Assembly (NCBI RefSeq): GCF_006717045.1
Contig: NZ_VFPH01000003.1
Span: 372,001 to 436,000, forward strand
Direction: 5' to 3'
DNA from: Pseudonocardia cypriaca
GTDB taxonomy: Bacteria > Actinomycetota > Actinomycetes > Mycobacteriales > Pseudonocardiaceae
Length of the DNA stretch: 64,000 bases
Shown here: in pieces, positions 35,706 through 43,703 of the stretch
Layout of the letters: the number at the start of each line of letters is the position of its first letter
How positions within the stretch are numbered: the first letter of the stretch is position 1
Notes under the pieces: generated by a model
What the model saw: only the letters and a program-made list of their open reading frames with translations
Databases searched by the model: none
What the model was told of the DNA's origin: nothing
Translations under genes and position numbers: made by a program

Positions 35706-36677
35706 TCACAGGCGCGTCGCGACCTCCGTGGCCCAGTACGTCAGAACGATGTCGGCACCCGCCCGGCGGATACCGGTGAGCGTCTCCAGCACAGCGCGAT
35801 CGCGTTCGATCCAGCCGTTGGCAGCGGCCGCCTCGATCATCGCGTACTCGCCGGAGACCTGGTACGCGGCCACCGGGACGTCGGCCGTCTCGGCCACGGC
35901 GCGCAGGACGTCGAGGTAGGCCATGGCCGGCTTGACCATGACGAGGTCGGCGCCCTCCTCCAGGTCGAGGGCGAGCTCGCGCAGCGCCTCGCGGACGTTG
36001 GCGCCGTCCTGCTGGTAGGTCTTGCGGTCGCCGGTGAGCTGCGACTCGACGGCCTGCCGGAACGGCCCGTAGAACGCGGACGTGTACTTCGCCGTGTAGG
36101 CGAGGATGCCGACGTCGGTGTGCCCGGCGGCGTCGAGCGCCTCTCGGATCACGCCCACCTGGCCGTCCATCATCCCGCTGGGCCCGAGCAGGTGGGCGCC
36201 CGCCTCGGCCTGCGCCACCGCCATGTCGGCGTAGACGGCGAGGGTGGCGTCGTTGTCGACCCGGCCGTCCGCGTCGAGCACGCCGCAGTGGCCGTGGTCG
36301 GTGAACTCGTCGAGGCAGGTGTCGGCCATCACGACCGTCGCGTCGCCCACCTCCGAGCGCACGTCGCGCAGCGCGACGTTCAGCACGCCGTCCGGGTCGA
36401 CGCCCGCCGAGCCGGTGGCGTCGTGGGCGGCGGGCACGCCGAACAGCATCAGCCCGCCGACCCCCGCCTGGACCGCCTCGACAGCGGCCTTGCGCAGCGA
36501 GTCGCGCGTGTGCTGCACGACGCCGGGCATCGACGGGATCGGCACCGGCTCCGCGGCGCCCTCCTTGACGAACATCGGCAGCACCAGGTGCCGGGGCCGC
36601 AGGTCCGTCTCGGCGACGAGCCGGCGCATGGCCGGGGTGGTGCGCAACCGCCGGGGCCGGTGGGTCGGGAACGCCAT
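35706..36677 (-). CDS. hemB: Delta-aminolevulinic acid dehydratase
   Basis: 323-residue porphobilinogen synthase that joins two aminolevulinates. The Schiff-base Lys residues are in AYTAKYTSAFYGP and VMVKPAMAYLD. The metal region reads TCLDEFTDHGHCG, where the central Cys of the three-Cys zinc site is an Asp, so it belongs to the non-zinc (Mg/K-type) group. I chose the ATG at 36677 (MAFPTHRPRRLR); the longer frame to 36737 runs into a palindrome. Follows hemD after 76 nt. Confidence 0.95.
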   Translation of the reverse strand: MAFPTHRPRRLRTTPAMRRLVAETDLRPRHLVLPMFVKEGAAEPVPIPSMPGVVQHTRDSLRKAAVEAVQAGVGGLMLFGVPAAHDATGSAGVDPDGVLNVALRDVRSEVGDATVVMADTCLDEFTDHGHCGVLDADGRVDNDATLAVYADMAVAQAEAGAHLLGPSGMMDGQVGVIREALDAAGHTDVGILAYTAKYTSAFYGPFRQAVESQLTGDRKTYQQDGANVREALRELALDLEEGADLVMVKPAMAYLDVLRAVAETADVPVAAYQVSGEYAMIEAAAANGWIERDRAVLETLTGIRRAGADIVLTYWATEVATRL

Positions 36678-36697
36678 GCGGCCCAGCCTACGACCGG

Positions 36698-36745
36698 ACC
36701 CGTGAGTGGATACGAGTGCCACAGGACTCGTATCCACTCACGGGT
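36698..36745. terminator. Perfect 20-bp inverted repeat between hemD and hemB
   Basis: Arms 36698-36717 (ACCCGTGAGTGGATACGAGT) and 36726-36745 match perfectly around the 8-nt loop GCCACAGG. It begins 9 nt after the hemD stop and ends 20 nt before the hemB ATG. Such a strong hairpin should reduce read-through into hemB, so it may be a terminator, attenuator or RNA-stability element, or a dispersed repeat. Confidence 0.8.
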
Positions 36746-36753
36746 GGGAGCGG

Positions 36754-38292
36754 TCAGCGGCGGCGGGCCTTCACCTTCCGCGGCGGCGGGAGGGCACCCT
36801 CGGCGCGCAGCTTCGCGGCGTGGGCAGCCAGGGCGTCGACCAGCGCGGGCACGCGCGCCTCGGTCGGCTGCACGTCGACCCGCAGGCCGAACTCGCGGGC
36901 CGTCTCGGCCGTCTGCGGGCCGATGCAGGCCACGATCGTGCGGGCGTGCGGCTTGCCGGCGATGCCGACGAGGTTGCGCACCGTGGACGACGAGGTGAAG
37001 CACACCGCGTCGAACCCGCCGGTCTTGATGGCCTCGCGGATCGGAGCGGGCGGCGGCGCGGCGCGCACCGTGCGGTACGCGGTGACGTCGTCGATCTCCC
37101 AGCCGCGCTCGCGCAGGCCTGCTGCGAGGGTCTCGGTGGCGATGTCGGCGCGCGGGAGCAGCACGCGGTCGACCGGGTCGAGCACGTCGTCGTAGGGCGG
37201 GAAGATGCCGAGCAGGCCCTCGGACGAGGAGTCCTGACCCTCGTCGATGGACGGCACGAGCTCCGGGTTGATGCCGAAGGCGCGCACCTTCTCGGCGGTT
37301 GCCGCGCCGACACAGGCGATCTTGACGCCCGAGAACGCGCGTGCGTCGAGGCCGAACTCGGCGAACTTCTCCCACACGGCGCGGACCGCGTTGGTGGAGG
37401 TGAACACCACCCACTGGTAGCGCCCGTCGACGAGGCCCTTCACCGCACGCTCCATCTGCGTGGGCGAGCGCGGCGGCTCGACGGCGATGGTGGGCACCTC
37501 CTCGGCGGAGGCGCCGTGCACGGCGAGCCGCTCGCTCATGGCGCCCGCCTGGTCCTTCGTGCGCGGCACGAGCACGCGCCAGCCGTACAGCGCCCGCGAC
37601 TCCCACCACGACAGCTCGGCGCGCAGCCCCACCTCGGCGCCGACGGTGACCACGAGCGGGCCGTCCAGGTCGGAGGCCTCGGCGGCCATCGTCGCGAGGG
37701 TGCTCTGCACCGTCTTCTGCGTGGTGTGCGTGCCGTTGGCGGTGACCGCGACGGGCGTCTGCGCGGGGACGCCGTGCTCGGTGAGCGACGACGCGACCTC
37801 CGGCAGGTGCGACGCGGTGGCGTGCAGCACGAACGTGCCGGGCGCCGCCGCGAGCCGCGGCCAGTCGACGCCGGCCCGCACGTCGAACTCCAGGTGCGCC
37901 GAGCCCAGCGGCACCCCGGCGTAGGCCGGGACCGCGGTGCCCGCGGGCACGCCCGGGACGACGTCGAACGGCACGGCCGCCGCGGCGACCGCGATGGCCT
38001 CCTGCACGACCGAGTCGACGGTGAACGGGTCGCCGCTGACGAGGCGGGTGACGCTGCGACCGGACTGCACCTCGGTGATGAGGTCCTTCGCGACGTCGTT
38101 GGGCTGCCCGACGGCGGGGCGTACCTCCGCGCCGTCGGCGACGAGCGCCAGTACCTGGTCCGGGACGTCGGAGTCCGTGATGACGAGCGGCGCGCTCGCG
38201 AGGGCCTCCCGTGCGCGGACGGTCAGCAGGCCGGGGTCGCCGGGGCCACTGCCCACGAAAGCGACCCGTCCCGGGTTGGGCGAAGGTGTCAT
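36754..38292 (-). CDS. hemD: Uroporphyrinogen-III synthase with N-terminal methyltransferase-like domain
   Basis: 512-residue fusion. Residues 1-240 have the CobA/SUMT fold (VGSGPGDPGLLT, then PGVPAGTAVPAYAGVPL); residues 250-500 are uroporphyrinogen-III synthase, which closes hydroxymethylbilane to uroporphyrinogen III. The methyltransferase part is divergent: the usual RLKGGDPF...GRG reads RLVSGDPFTVDSV, and the THR after PAYAGIPL is missing, so methyltransferase activity is doubtful. The ATG at 38292 overlaps the hemC stop. Basic C-terminal tail. Confidence 0.9.
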   Translation of the reverse strand: MTPSPNPGRVAFVGSGPGDPGLLTVRAREALASAPLVITDSDVPDQVLALVADGAEVRPAVGQPNDVAKDLITEVQSGRSVTRLVSGDPFTVDSVVQEAIAVAAAAVPFDVVPGVPAGTAVPAYAGVPLGSAHLEFDVRAGVDWPRLAAAPGTFVLHATASHLPEVASSLTEHGVPAQTPVAVTANGTHTTQKTVQSTLATMAAEASDLDGPLVVTVGAEVGLRAELSWWESRALYGWRVLVPRTKDQAGAMSERLAVHGASAEEVPTIAVEPPRSPTQMERAVKGLVDGRYQWVVFTSTNAVRAVWEKFAEFGLDARAFSGVKIACVGAATAEKVRAFGINPELVPSIDEGQDSSSEGLLGIFPPYDDVLDPVDRVLLPRADIATETLAAGLRERGWEIDDVTAYRTVRAAPPPAPIREAIKTGGFDAVCFTSSSTVRNLVGIAGKPHARTIVACIGPQTAETAREFGLRVDVQPTEARVPALVDALAAHAAKLRAEGALPPPRKVKARRR

Positions 38293-39236
38293 CTCGGAAC
38301 TCCCGATCCAGCGTTTCTCGGAAGGGCGTCCAGGCCCCCCATGTCGAGCAGCTCCGCGGCCAGGGCCGCGCCGAGCTTCTCGGCGTCGTCCATGTCTCCG
38401 GTGACGGATGCGCGCAGCAGCGCACCGTCGATCGTGCCGACGACCGCCCGTAGTGAGAGGCGGTCGACTACCTTCCCGTCGTCGTCCAGGTCGGAGACGA
38501 CGTCGGCCAGCGCCCCGACGGGCGCGCTGCAGCCCGCCTCGAGGGTGGCCAGTACTGCGCGCTCGGCGGCGACCGCGGCCCGGGTGGGCTCGTCGTCGAG
38601 GGCCGCGGCGAGGGCCTTGCCCAGCTCGAGGTCCTGCGCCCGGCACTCCACCGCCAGCGCGCCCTGTGCGGGCGCCGGCAGCATCTGCAGCGGGTCGAGC
38701 AGCTCTGTGGCCTCGCCGAGCCGGCCCAGCCGGGACAACCCGGCGGCCGCGACGACCACGCCGTCGAGCTCGCCCGACTGCACCTTGCCGACCCGGGTGT
38801 CGACGTTGCCGCGGATCGCGACCACCTCTAGTCCGAGGCCGAGCGCGTCGAGCTGCGCGATGCGCCGCGCAGCGCCGGTGCCGATCCGCGCGCCGGGCGG
38901 GAGCTCACCGAGCACCATGCCGTCGCGCGCCACCAGTGCGTCGCGGGGGTCCTCCCGCGCGGGCACGGCCGCGAGCAGCAGCCGCGCGTCGGGAGCGGTC
39001 GGCAGGTCCTTGTAGGAGTGCACGGCGACGTCGACCTCGCCGCGCGCCAGCGCGTCCCGCAGGGCCGACACGAACACGCCGACGCCCAGCTCGGCGACCG
39101 GCGCCGACGAGCGGTCGCCGGACGTGCTGATCTCCACCAGCTCGCACTCGTGACCCGCCGCGCGCAGCCGGTCTGCGGTGATCCCGGCCTGAGCCATGGC
39201 GAGCGCGCTCGGCCGGGTGCCGATACGCAACCTCAT
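38289..39236 (-). CDS. hemC: Porphobilinogen deaminase (hydroxymethylbilane synthase)
   Basis: 315-residue enzyme that links four porphobilinogens. The dipyrromethane cofactor Cys is Cys236 in LEAGCSAPVGA; other motifs are IGTRPSALAMAQA and VHSYKDLPT, the latter with the substrate-binding region. ATGA overlaps with hemA upstream and hemD downstream show tight coupling. Confidence 0.95.
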   Translation of the reverse strand: MRLRIGTRPSALAMAQAGITADRLRAAGHECELVEISTSGDRSSAPVAELGVGVFVSALRDALARGEVDVAVHSYKDLPTAPDARLLLAAVPAREDPRDALVARDGMVLGELPPGARIGTGAARRIAQLDALGLGLEVVAIRGNVDTRVGKVQSGELDGVVVAAAGLSRLGRLGEATELLDPLQMLPAPAQGALAVECRAQDLELGKALAAALDDEPTRAAVAAERAVLATLEAGCSAPVGALADVVSDLDDDGKVVDRLSLRAVVGTIDGALLRASVTGDMDDAEKLGAALAAELLDMGGLDALPRNAGSGVPR

Positions 39237-40597
39237 GCGTCCTGCCCCTCGTGGGTGTCGGTGCGGGCCTCCAGCGCGGCGAGCACGTCGCCGCTGCGTT
39301 GGATGGCCACGGCGTTCGGGGTCTGCGGGTCGAGCTCGAACAGCGCCCGCAGCGCGGCGGCGTAGCTGTCGCCGTCCGGACCCTCGGCCAGCCGCTTCAC
39401 CTGCACGGTGGGGGTGTGCAGGAGCTTGTCGACGACGCGGCGGACGCTGCGGCCGAACTCCTCGCGCACCTTGGGCTCGAGGTCGGGCAGCCGCGAGTCG
39501 AGCCGCAGCAGCTCGGCGTCGATCACATCGGAGGCGCGCCTGCGCAGCGCGGTGACGGTGGGCGTGACCTCGGCCGAGCGCTGCGCGGCGAGGTAGGCCT
39601 GCGCCTCGTCCGCCACCAGCTGCTGGGCAGCGGCGACGGCGACGCCGCGCTCCCCCGATGCCAGCCTGCGCTGCAGGGCGGCCAGGTCGACCACGGTGAC
39701 ACCCGGCAGCTCGGCCACGCGGGCGTCGACGTCGCGGGGAAGGCCGAGGTCGACGACCACGAGCGGTCGTCCGGCCCGCTCGGCGACCGCCCCGGCCACC
39801 GTGTCGAGCTCGACGACGGTGCCGACGGCACCGGTGCTGGCCACCATCAGGTCTGCGGCGGCCAGCTCGGTGGCCAGCGCGTCCAGGGTGGCTGGGCGGG
39901 CGGGGGTGCCCTGCGCACGCGTGTTCTCGGCGAGCCGCTCGGCCCGCTCGGCCGACCGGTTCAGCACGACGATCTCCGCGACGCCTGCCCGCCGCAGGTG
40001 GGCGGCCGCGAGCGCGCCCATCGCGCCCGCCCCGACGACGACGGCCCGCCGACCCGCGAGCCCGTCCAGCTCGGCGGCGGCGTCGGTGAGCGCCTCGGAG
40101 ACGACGGATGCGCCTGCGGTGTCGATCCCGGTGCGCGCGTGCACCAGCTTGCCGACGCGCAGCGCCTGCTGCGCGAGCTCGTGGAGGGTGCGCCCGACCG
40201 TGCCCGCCTCGTCGGCCGTGGCGTACGCGCTGCGCAGCTGCCCGAGGATCTGGGCCTCGCCGACCACCATCGAGTCGAGGCCGGCGGCCACCGCGAACAG
40301 GTGCTGCACGGCCGAGCCCGCGTAGTGCACGAAGACGTGCTCGGTGAGCTCGGTGAGCGTCATCCCGGCGTGCCGCGCGAGCACGGCGGAGACGTCGGCG
40401 AGGCCGCCGTGGAAGGCGTCGACGACCGCGATGACCTCGATGCGGTTGCACGTGGAGAGCAGCACGGCCTCCGACACGTGCTGCCCGCGCAGCAGCTCCT
40501 CGAGGAGCTTCGGGACCTCGGTGGCCCCGACGGCGGCGCGTTCGAGCACCTGCACGGGTGCGCTGCGGTGCGAGAGGCCCACGACGAGCACGGTCAT
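39233..40597 (-). CDS. hemA: Glutamyl-tRNA reductase
   Basis: 454-residue first enzyme of tetrapyrrole synthesis, reducing glutamyl-tRNA to glutamate-1-semialdehyde. The catalytic Cys50 is in LLSTCNRIEV; the NADPH-binding domain contains VVGAGAMGALAAAHL; the C-terminal dimerisation domain is complete. It overlaps rex (ATGA) and hemC. As the first committed step it is the logical point for Rex control. Confidence 0.96.
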   Translation of the reverse strand: MTVLVVGLSHRSAPVQVLERAAVGATEVPKLLEELLRGQHVSEAVLLSTCNRIEVIAVVDAFHGGLADVSAVLARHAGMTLTELTEHVFVHYAGSAVQHLFAVAAGLDSMVVGEAQILGQLRSAYATADEAGTVGRTLHELAQQALRVGKLVHARTGIDTAGASVVSEALTDAAAELDGLAGRRAVVVGAGAMGALAAAHLRRAGVAEIVVLNRSAERAERLAENTRAQGTPARPATLDALATELAAADLMVASTGAVGTVVELDTVAGAVAERAGRPLVVVDLGLPRDVDARVAELPGVTVVDLAALQRRLASGERGVAVAAAQQLVADEAQAYLAAQRSAEVTPTVTALRRRASDVIDAELLRLDSRLPDLEPKVREEFGRSVRRVVDKLLHTPTVQVKRLAEGPDGDSYAAALRALFELDPQTPNAVAIQRSGDVLAALEARTDTHEGQDA

Positions 40598-41331
40598 GAC
40601 AGCACCTTCCCCGCCCCGTTGACGGGGTGCCCGTTGACCGCGGTGGCCTGCCCCACCGCCGCGACGTGCTTGCGCGCCACGTGGAACGCGAGGATCTGCA
40701 GCTCCACGGCGAGGTCGACCTTGCGCACCTCGACCTCTTCCGGCACCTGCAGCACGACGGGGGCGAAGTTGAGGATGCAGCGCACGCCCGCCTCGACGAA
40801 GAGGTCGCACACGCTCTGCGCGCCCTGGGCGGGGGTGGCGATCATCCCGATGGTGACGCCGCGCTGGGCGCAGACCTCCGGGATGGCCCGGACGTGCTCG
40901 ACGAGGATGCCGTTGATGTGGATGCCGACGAGGTCGGGGTCGACGTCGAACAGCGCGGTGACCGGGAAGCCGCGTCCGCCGAAGCCGCCGTAGCCGGCGA
41001 GGGCGTGGCCGAGGTTGCCGATGCCGACGAGCGCGACGGCCTGCCGGTGGTTGAGCCCGAGGGTGCGCTCCAGCTGGTGGACGAGCGCCGAGACCTCGTA
41101 CCCGACGCCGCGGATGCCGTACGACCCGATGTAGGACAGGTCCTTGCGCAGCTTCGCCGGGTTGACACCGGTGGCCGCGGCGAGCTCGTCGCTGGACACC
41201 GTGTCGGCGCCCTCCTCCGCGAGCTCGCCGAGCTTGCGGAGGTAGACGGCGAGCCGGGCGACGCTGGCCTCGGGGATCGACCGCAGCCGGGCGGGCGGAT
41301 CCTCGGAGCCGGCATGCGGCGGCTTCGTCAC
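40594..41331 (-). CDS. rex: Redox-sensing transcriptional repressor Rex
   Basis: 245-residue NAD(H)-sensing repressor. N-terminal winged helix (IPEASVARLAVYLRKLGEL, ATGVNPAKLRKDLSYIGSYGIRGVGY) and C-terminal Rossmann domain (VALVGIGNLGHALAGYGGF). High NADH releases it from DNA. GTG 41331 has GAGGAG eight nt upstream; GTG 41337 is an alternative. First gene of the rex-hemA-hemC-hemD operon, as in Streptomyces, where Rex controls its own operon. A candidate operator is at 41460-41477. Confidence 0.95.
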   Translation of the reverse strand: MTKPPHAGSEDPPARLRSIPEASVARLAVYLRKLGELAEEGADTVSSDELAAATGVNPAKLRKDLSYIGSYGIRGVGYEVSALVHQLERTLGLNHRQAVALVGIGNLGHALAGYGGFGGRGFPVTALFDVDPDLVGIHINGILVEHVRAIPEVCAQRGVTIGMIATPAQGAQSVCDLFVEAGVRCILNFAPVVLQVPEEVEVRKVDLAVELQILAFHVARKHVAAVGQATAVNGHPVNGAGKVLS

Positions 41332-41459
41332 GCTCACGTCTCCTCGATGATGCTGTGCCCGGTTGGGCAGGCGGTGGCAGTGCACCGCCTCGCCAGATGG
41401 ATTCGAGCCGAATACCCCGGGTCCGGGTGTTGACGGCGACTGCATTACACGGTAGTCGC

Positions 41460-41477
41460 TTGTGAAGGCACGCACAA
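41460..41477. promoter_or_regulatory. Candidate Rex operator (ROP)
   Basis: TTGTGAAGGCACGCACAA fits the ROP pattern TTGTG-N8-CACAA, with the inner AA conserved on the left side. It lies 129 nt upstream of the rex start. On the minus strand a possible -10 (TAATGC near 41440) lies just downstream, so Rex bound here would cover the promoter. Confidence 0.7.
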
Positions 41478-41793
41478 AGTTGCGATCTTGAACCGCGACG
41501 TGCTCGCGCGGCCCGCACATCGCGCTCGACCGATGGTCGCCCCACGACTGCCGCTCGTCGCGTCGGTGGATCGGGAGCCCGGCCGGGGCAGCTGCCGCCA
41601 TGTGCACCATGGCCGAGAGCTCGGAGATCTCGGTCACGCCGTTTCGACCGCAGCGGGATGCGAGGTCACCGGCCGTGCGGCGGGGCTCGATACACCGTCC
41701 CGCCGCGACGGCGTCGCAGGCCGGCCGGTGATCGTGAGCGCGGTCCGGTGATCGATCGACGATCGGCCGTTCCGGACCGTCGAGCGGCCGAGA
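41478..41793. other. Non-coding gap upstream of rex
   Basis: No gene is supported here; the open frames have no Shine-Dalgarno and no family pattern. The part near 41735-41780 has a short inverted pair (CGGTCCG near 41741 and CGGACCG near 41773) and GATCG-rich sequence. The rest shows nothing recognisable. Confidence 0.5.
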
Positions 41794-41808
41794 GCCCCCG
41801 GTGGGGGC
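41794..41808 (-). terminator. Short terminator hairpin after molybdopterin oxidoreductase
   Basis: GCCCCC-GGT-GGGGGC, beginning within two bases of the stop codon of the oxidoreductase gene. A compact, very stable GC stem, likely to end that transcript before rex. Confidence 0.7.
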
Positions 41809-41809
41809 A

Positions 41810-43390
41810 CTAGAAGACGGAGAACGACACGCCGGGCCACCCGGTGGCCCCGTCCGGGACGGGGTCGGCGGTCGCCTCGGTCTGCGTCACGCCGTCGGCC
41901 GCGGTGGCCCGGCTCCGCACGGAGTGGCCACCGGGCGCGAGGTCGAACTCCGCTCGCCACATCCGCCAGGTGTCGCCGCTCACGTCGGTGGCCAGCTCGG
42001 CGTCCCGCCACGGCCCGCCGTCCATGCTCACCTCGACCCGGCCGATCCCGGTCGGCTGCGACCACGCGATGCCGGCCACCGTGACCCGGCCCGCCGGCAC
42101 CTCCGCGAAGCCGCGGGGGCTGTCGATGCGCGACTGGGTCTTGATCGGCGCCTCCTGCGCCCACCCCCGCTTCAGCCAGTAGCCGGCCTTCGCGTCGAAC
42201 GTCGTGAGTTCGATGTCGGTGACCCACTTGGTCGCCGACACGTACCCGTACAGGCCGGGGACGACCATGCGCACCGGGAACCCGTGCTCGAGCGGCAGCG
42301 CCTCGCCGTTCATGCCGACGGCGAGCATCGCGCCCCGGTCCGGCTCCATCAGCACGTCGACCGGGGTGCCGGTGTACCAGCCGTCCACGCTCGTGGAGAA
42401 GGCCTGGTCCGCGCCCGGCCGCACACCCACCTCCAGGAGGAGGTCGCGCAGGTCGACGCCCGTGAACGTCGCGGTGGAGATCAGGTCACCGCCCACCGGG
42501 TTGGACACGCAGGCGAGGGTGACCGCGCGTTCCACGAGCGGCCGGAAGAGCAGGTCGTCGAAGGTCAGCGTCCATTCCGCGTCGACCATCCCGTGGATGC
42601 GCAGCGACCACTCCCGCGGGTCCAGCACGGGCACCCGCAGCGCCGTGTCGATGCGGTAGAAGTCGGCGTTCGGCGTCAGGAAGGTGGGGGTGCCCAGCTC
42701 CGGGTACGCGGCCGACGCCGGGATCGCGGGGGCGCGCTCGGTGAGCCGGGCCGCGGCGATCCGCGCCGTCACCGGTCCGCGCAGGTCGCCGGCGCCGCGC
42801 CCGAACCACGCACCCGCGGCGCCTCCCGCGAGCGACGCCACGCCCACGGCAGTCGCCGACCGCACCAGGAGCGCGCGACGGGTGAGGCCGCCGGCCCCGT
42901 CGGGACGGTCCGCCGCGGCCACCCCGAGCCCGTGCAGCCACCGGACCACCACGACGCCCACCACCAGCGAGGCCGTCGGCGCGACCATGTCGAGCGGCGA
43001 GAAGGCGGGCTCGAACATCACCGCGCCCAGCCCGAGCACGCCCAGCACGACCACCACCACGACCGCGGGCCCGGGATGCCGGCGCGACGCGACACCCGCG
43101 AGCGCCGCCACGACGACGATCACCACGGCCATCCCGGCCAGCAGCACAGCCTTGTCGGCCGTGCCGAAGGCGGCCTTCGCGAACTCCGTCAGCCAGTGCG
43201 GCGACAGGCGCACCACCGCGTCGCCGACGGCCAGGTACGGCGACGACGCAGGCGCGACGAGACCCGCCACGAGCTGCCCGGCCGCAACGGCCGCCGCGAC
43301 CGCCAGCACCCCGACGAGCGCGGCCCACCCCCGTCCGATCCGGTGTGCGGCCGGCTCCCCGGCCCGGTGCGGTACCTCGGTGGTGCTCAC
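41810..43390 (-). CDS. Membrane-anchored molybdopterin-dependent oxidoreductase (sulfite oxidase family)
   Basis: 526 residues. Four to five membrane segments fill residues 20-165, followed by a further short hydrophobic region with TRRALLVRSATAVGVASLAGG (twin-Arg-like). The catalytic part resembles SUOX/YedY: the molybdenum Cys is expected in TLACVSNPVGGD, and the C-terminal dimerisation domain (AGRVTVAGIAWSQPTGIGRVEV) is present. It oxidises sulfite or reduces oxidised methionine/other oxides outside the membrane; which is unknown. GTG start. Not near cofactor genes. Confidence 0.88.
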   Translation of the reverse strand: MSTTEVPHRAGEPAAHRIGRGWAALVGVLAVAAAVAAGQLVAGLVAPASSPYLAVGDAVVRLSPHWLTEFAKAAFGTADKAVLLAGMAVVIVVVAALAGVASRRHPGPAVVVVVVLGVLGLGAVMFEPAFSPLDMVAPTASLVVGVVVVRWLHGLGVAAADRPDGAGGLTRRALLVRSATAVGVASLAGGAAGAWFGRGAGDLRGPVTARIAAARLTERAPAIPASAAYPELGTPTFLTPNADFYRIDTALRVPVLDPREWSLRIHGMVDAEWTLTFDDLLFRPLVERAVTLACVSNPVGGDLISTATFTGVDLRDLLLEVGVRPGADQAFSTSVDGWYTGTPVDVLMEPDRGAMLAVGMNGEALPLEHGFPVRMVVPGLYGYVSATKWVTDIELTTFDAKAGYWLKRGWAQEAPIKTQSRIDSPRGFAEVPAGRVTVAGIAWSQPTGIGRVEVSMDGGPWRDAELATDVSGDTWRMWRAEFDLAPGGHSVRSRATAADGVTQTEATADPVPDGATGWPGVSFSVF

Positions 43391-43463
43391 AGGACAAGTC
43401 TCGCCCCGGTCGAGCTCGACGGAGGTGACGAAATGAGGACGCCTCCGCTCGGGCTCCCGAGGT

Positions 43464-43703
43464 TCAGGCCAGTGCCGCGCGGAGCCGGCCCTCCTCGACC
43501 CGCCAGAAGCCGTGCTCGCGCCCGTCGACCTCGATCACGGGCACGCGGTCGCCGTACTCGGCGCGCAGCTCGGGATCGGCGTCGATGTCGACGGTGGTCC
43601 AGCCCGCACCGACGTCGGCGCAGATCCGCGCGACCTCGGCCTCCGCCTTCTCGCACAGGCCGCAGTCGGACCGGGTGTAGACGGTGACCCGGGGCGCGGT
43701 CAC
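43464..43703 (-). CDS. Glutaredoxin-like protein
   Basis: 79-residue thioredoxin-fold protein with the redox motif CGLC at Cys14 and Cys17 and the cis-Pro in RVPVIEVDG. It matches the DUF836/glutaredoxin-like group (like Rv0508, from memory). Thiol-disulfide exchange or Fe-S related work is likely. GTG 43703 overlaps the stop of the acyl-CoA synthetase (GTGA). In mycobacteria this gene sits just before hemA; here two other genes separate them. Confidence 0.85.
   Translation of the reverse strand: MTAPRVTVYTRSDCGLCEKAEAEVARICADVGAGWTTVDIDADPELRAEYGDRVPVIEVDGREHGFWRVEEGRLRAALA

Noticed and set aside
36706..39015. 769-residue plus-strand frame opposite hemD and hemC
   Set aside because: Shadow frame; the heme genes on the other strand are unambiguous.
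41634..42227. 197-residue minus-strand frame overlapping the gap before rex and the oxidoreductase 3' end
   Set aside because: Out of frame with the oxidoreductase, low complexity, and interrupted by a terminator hairpin.
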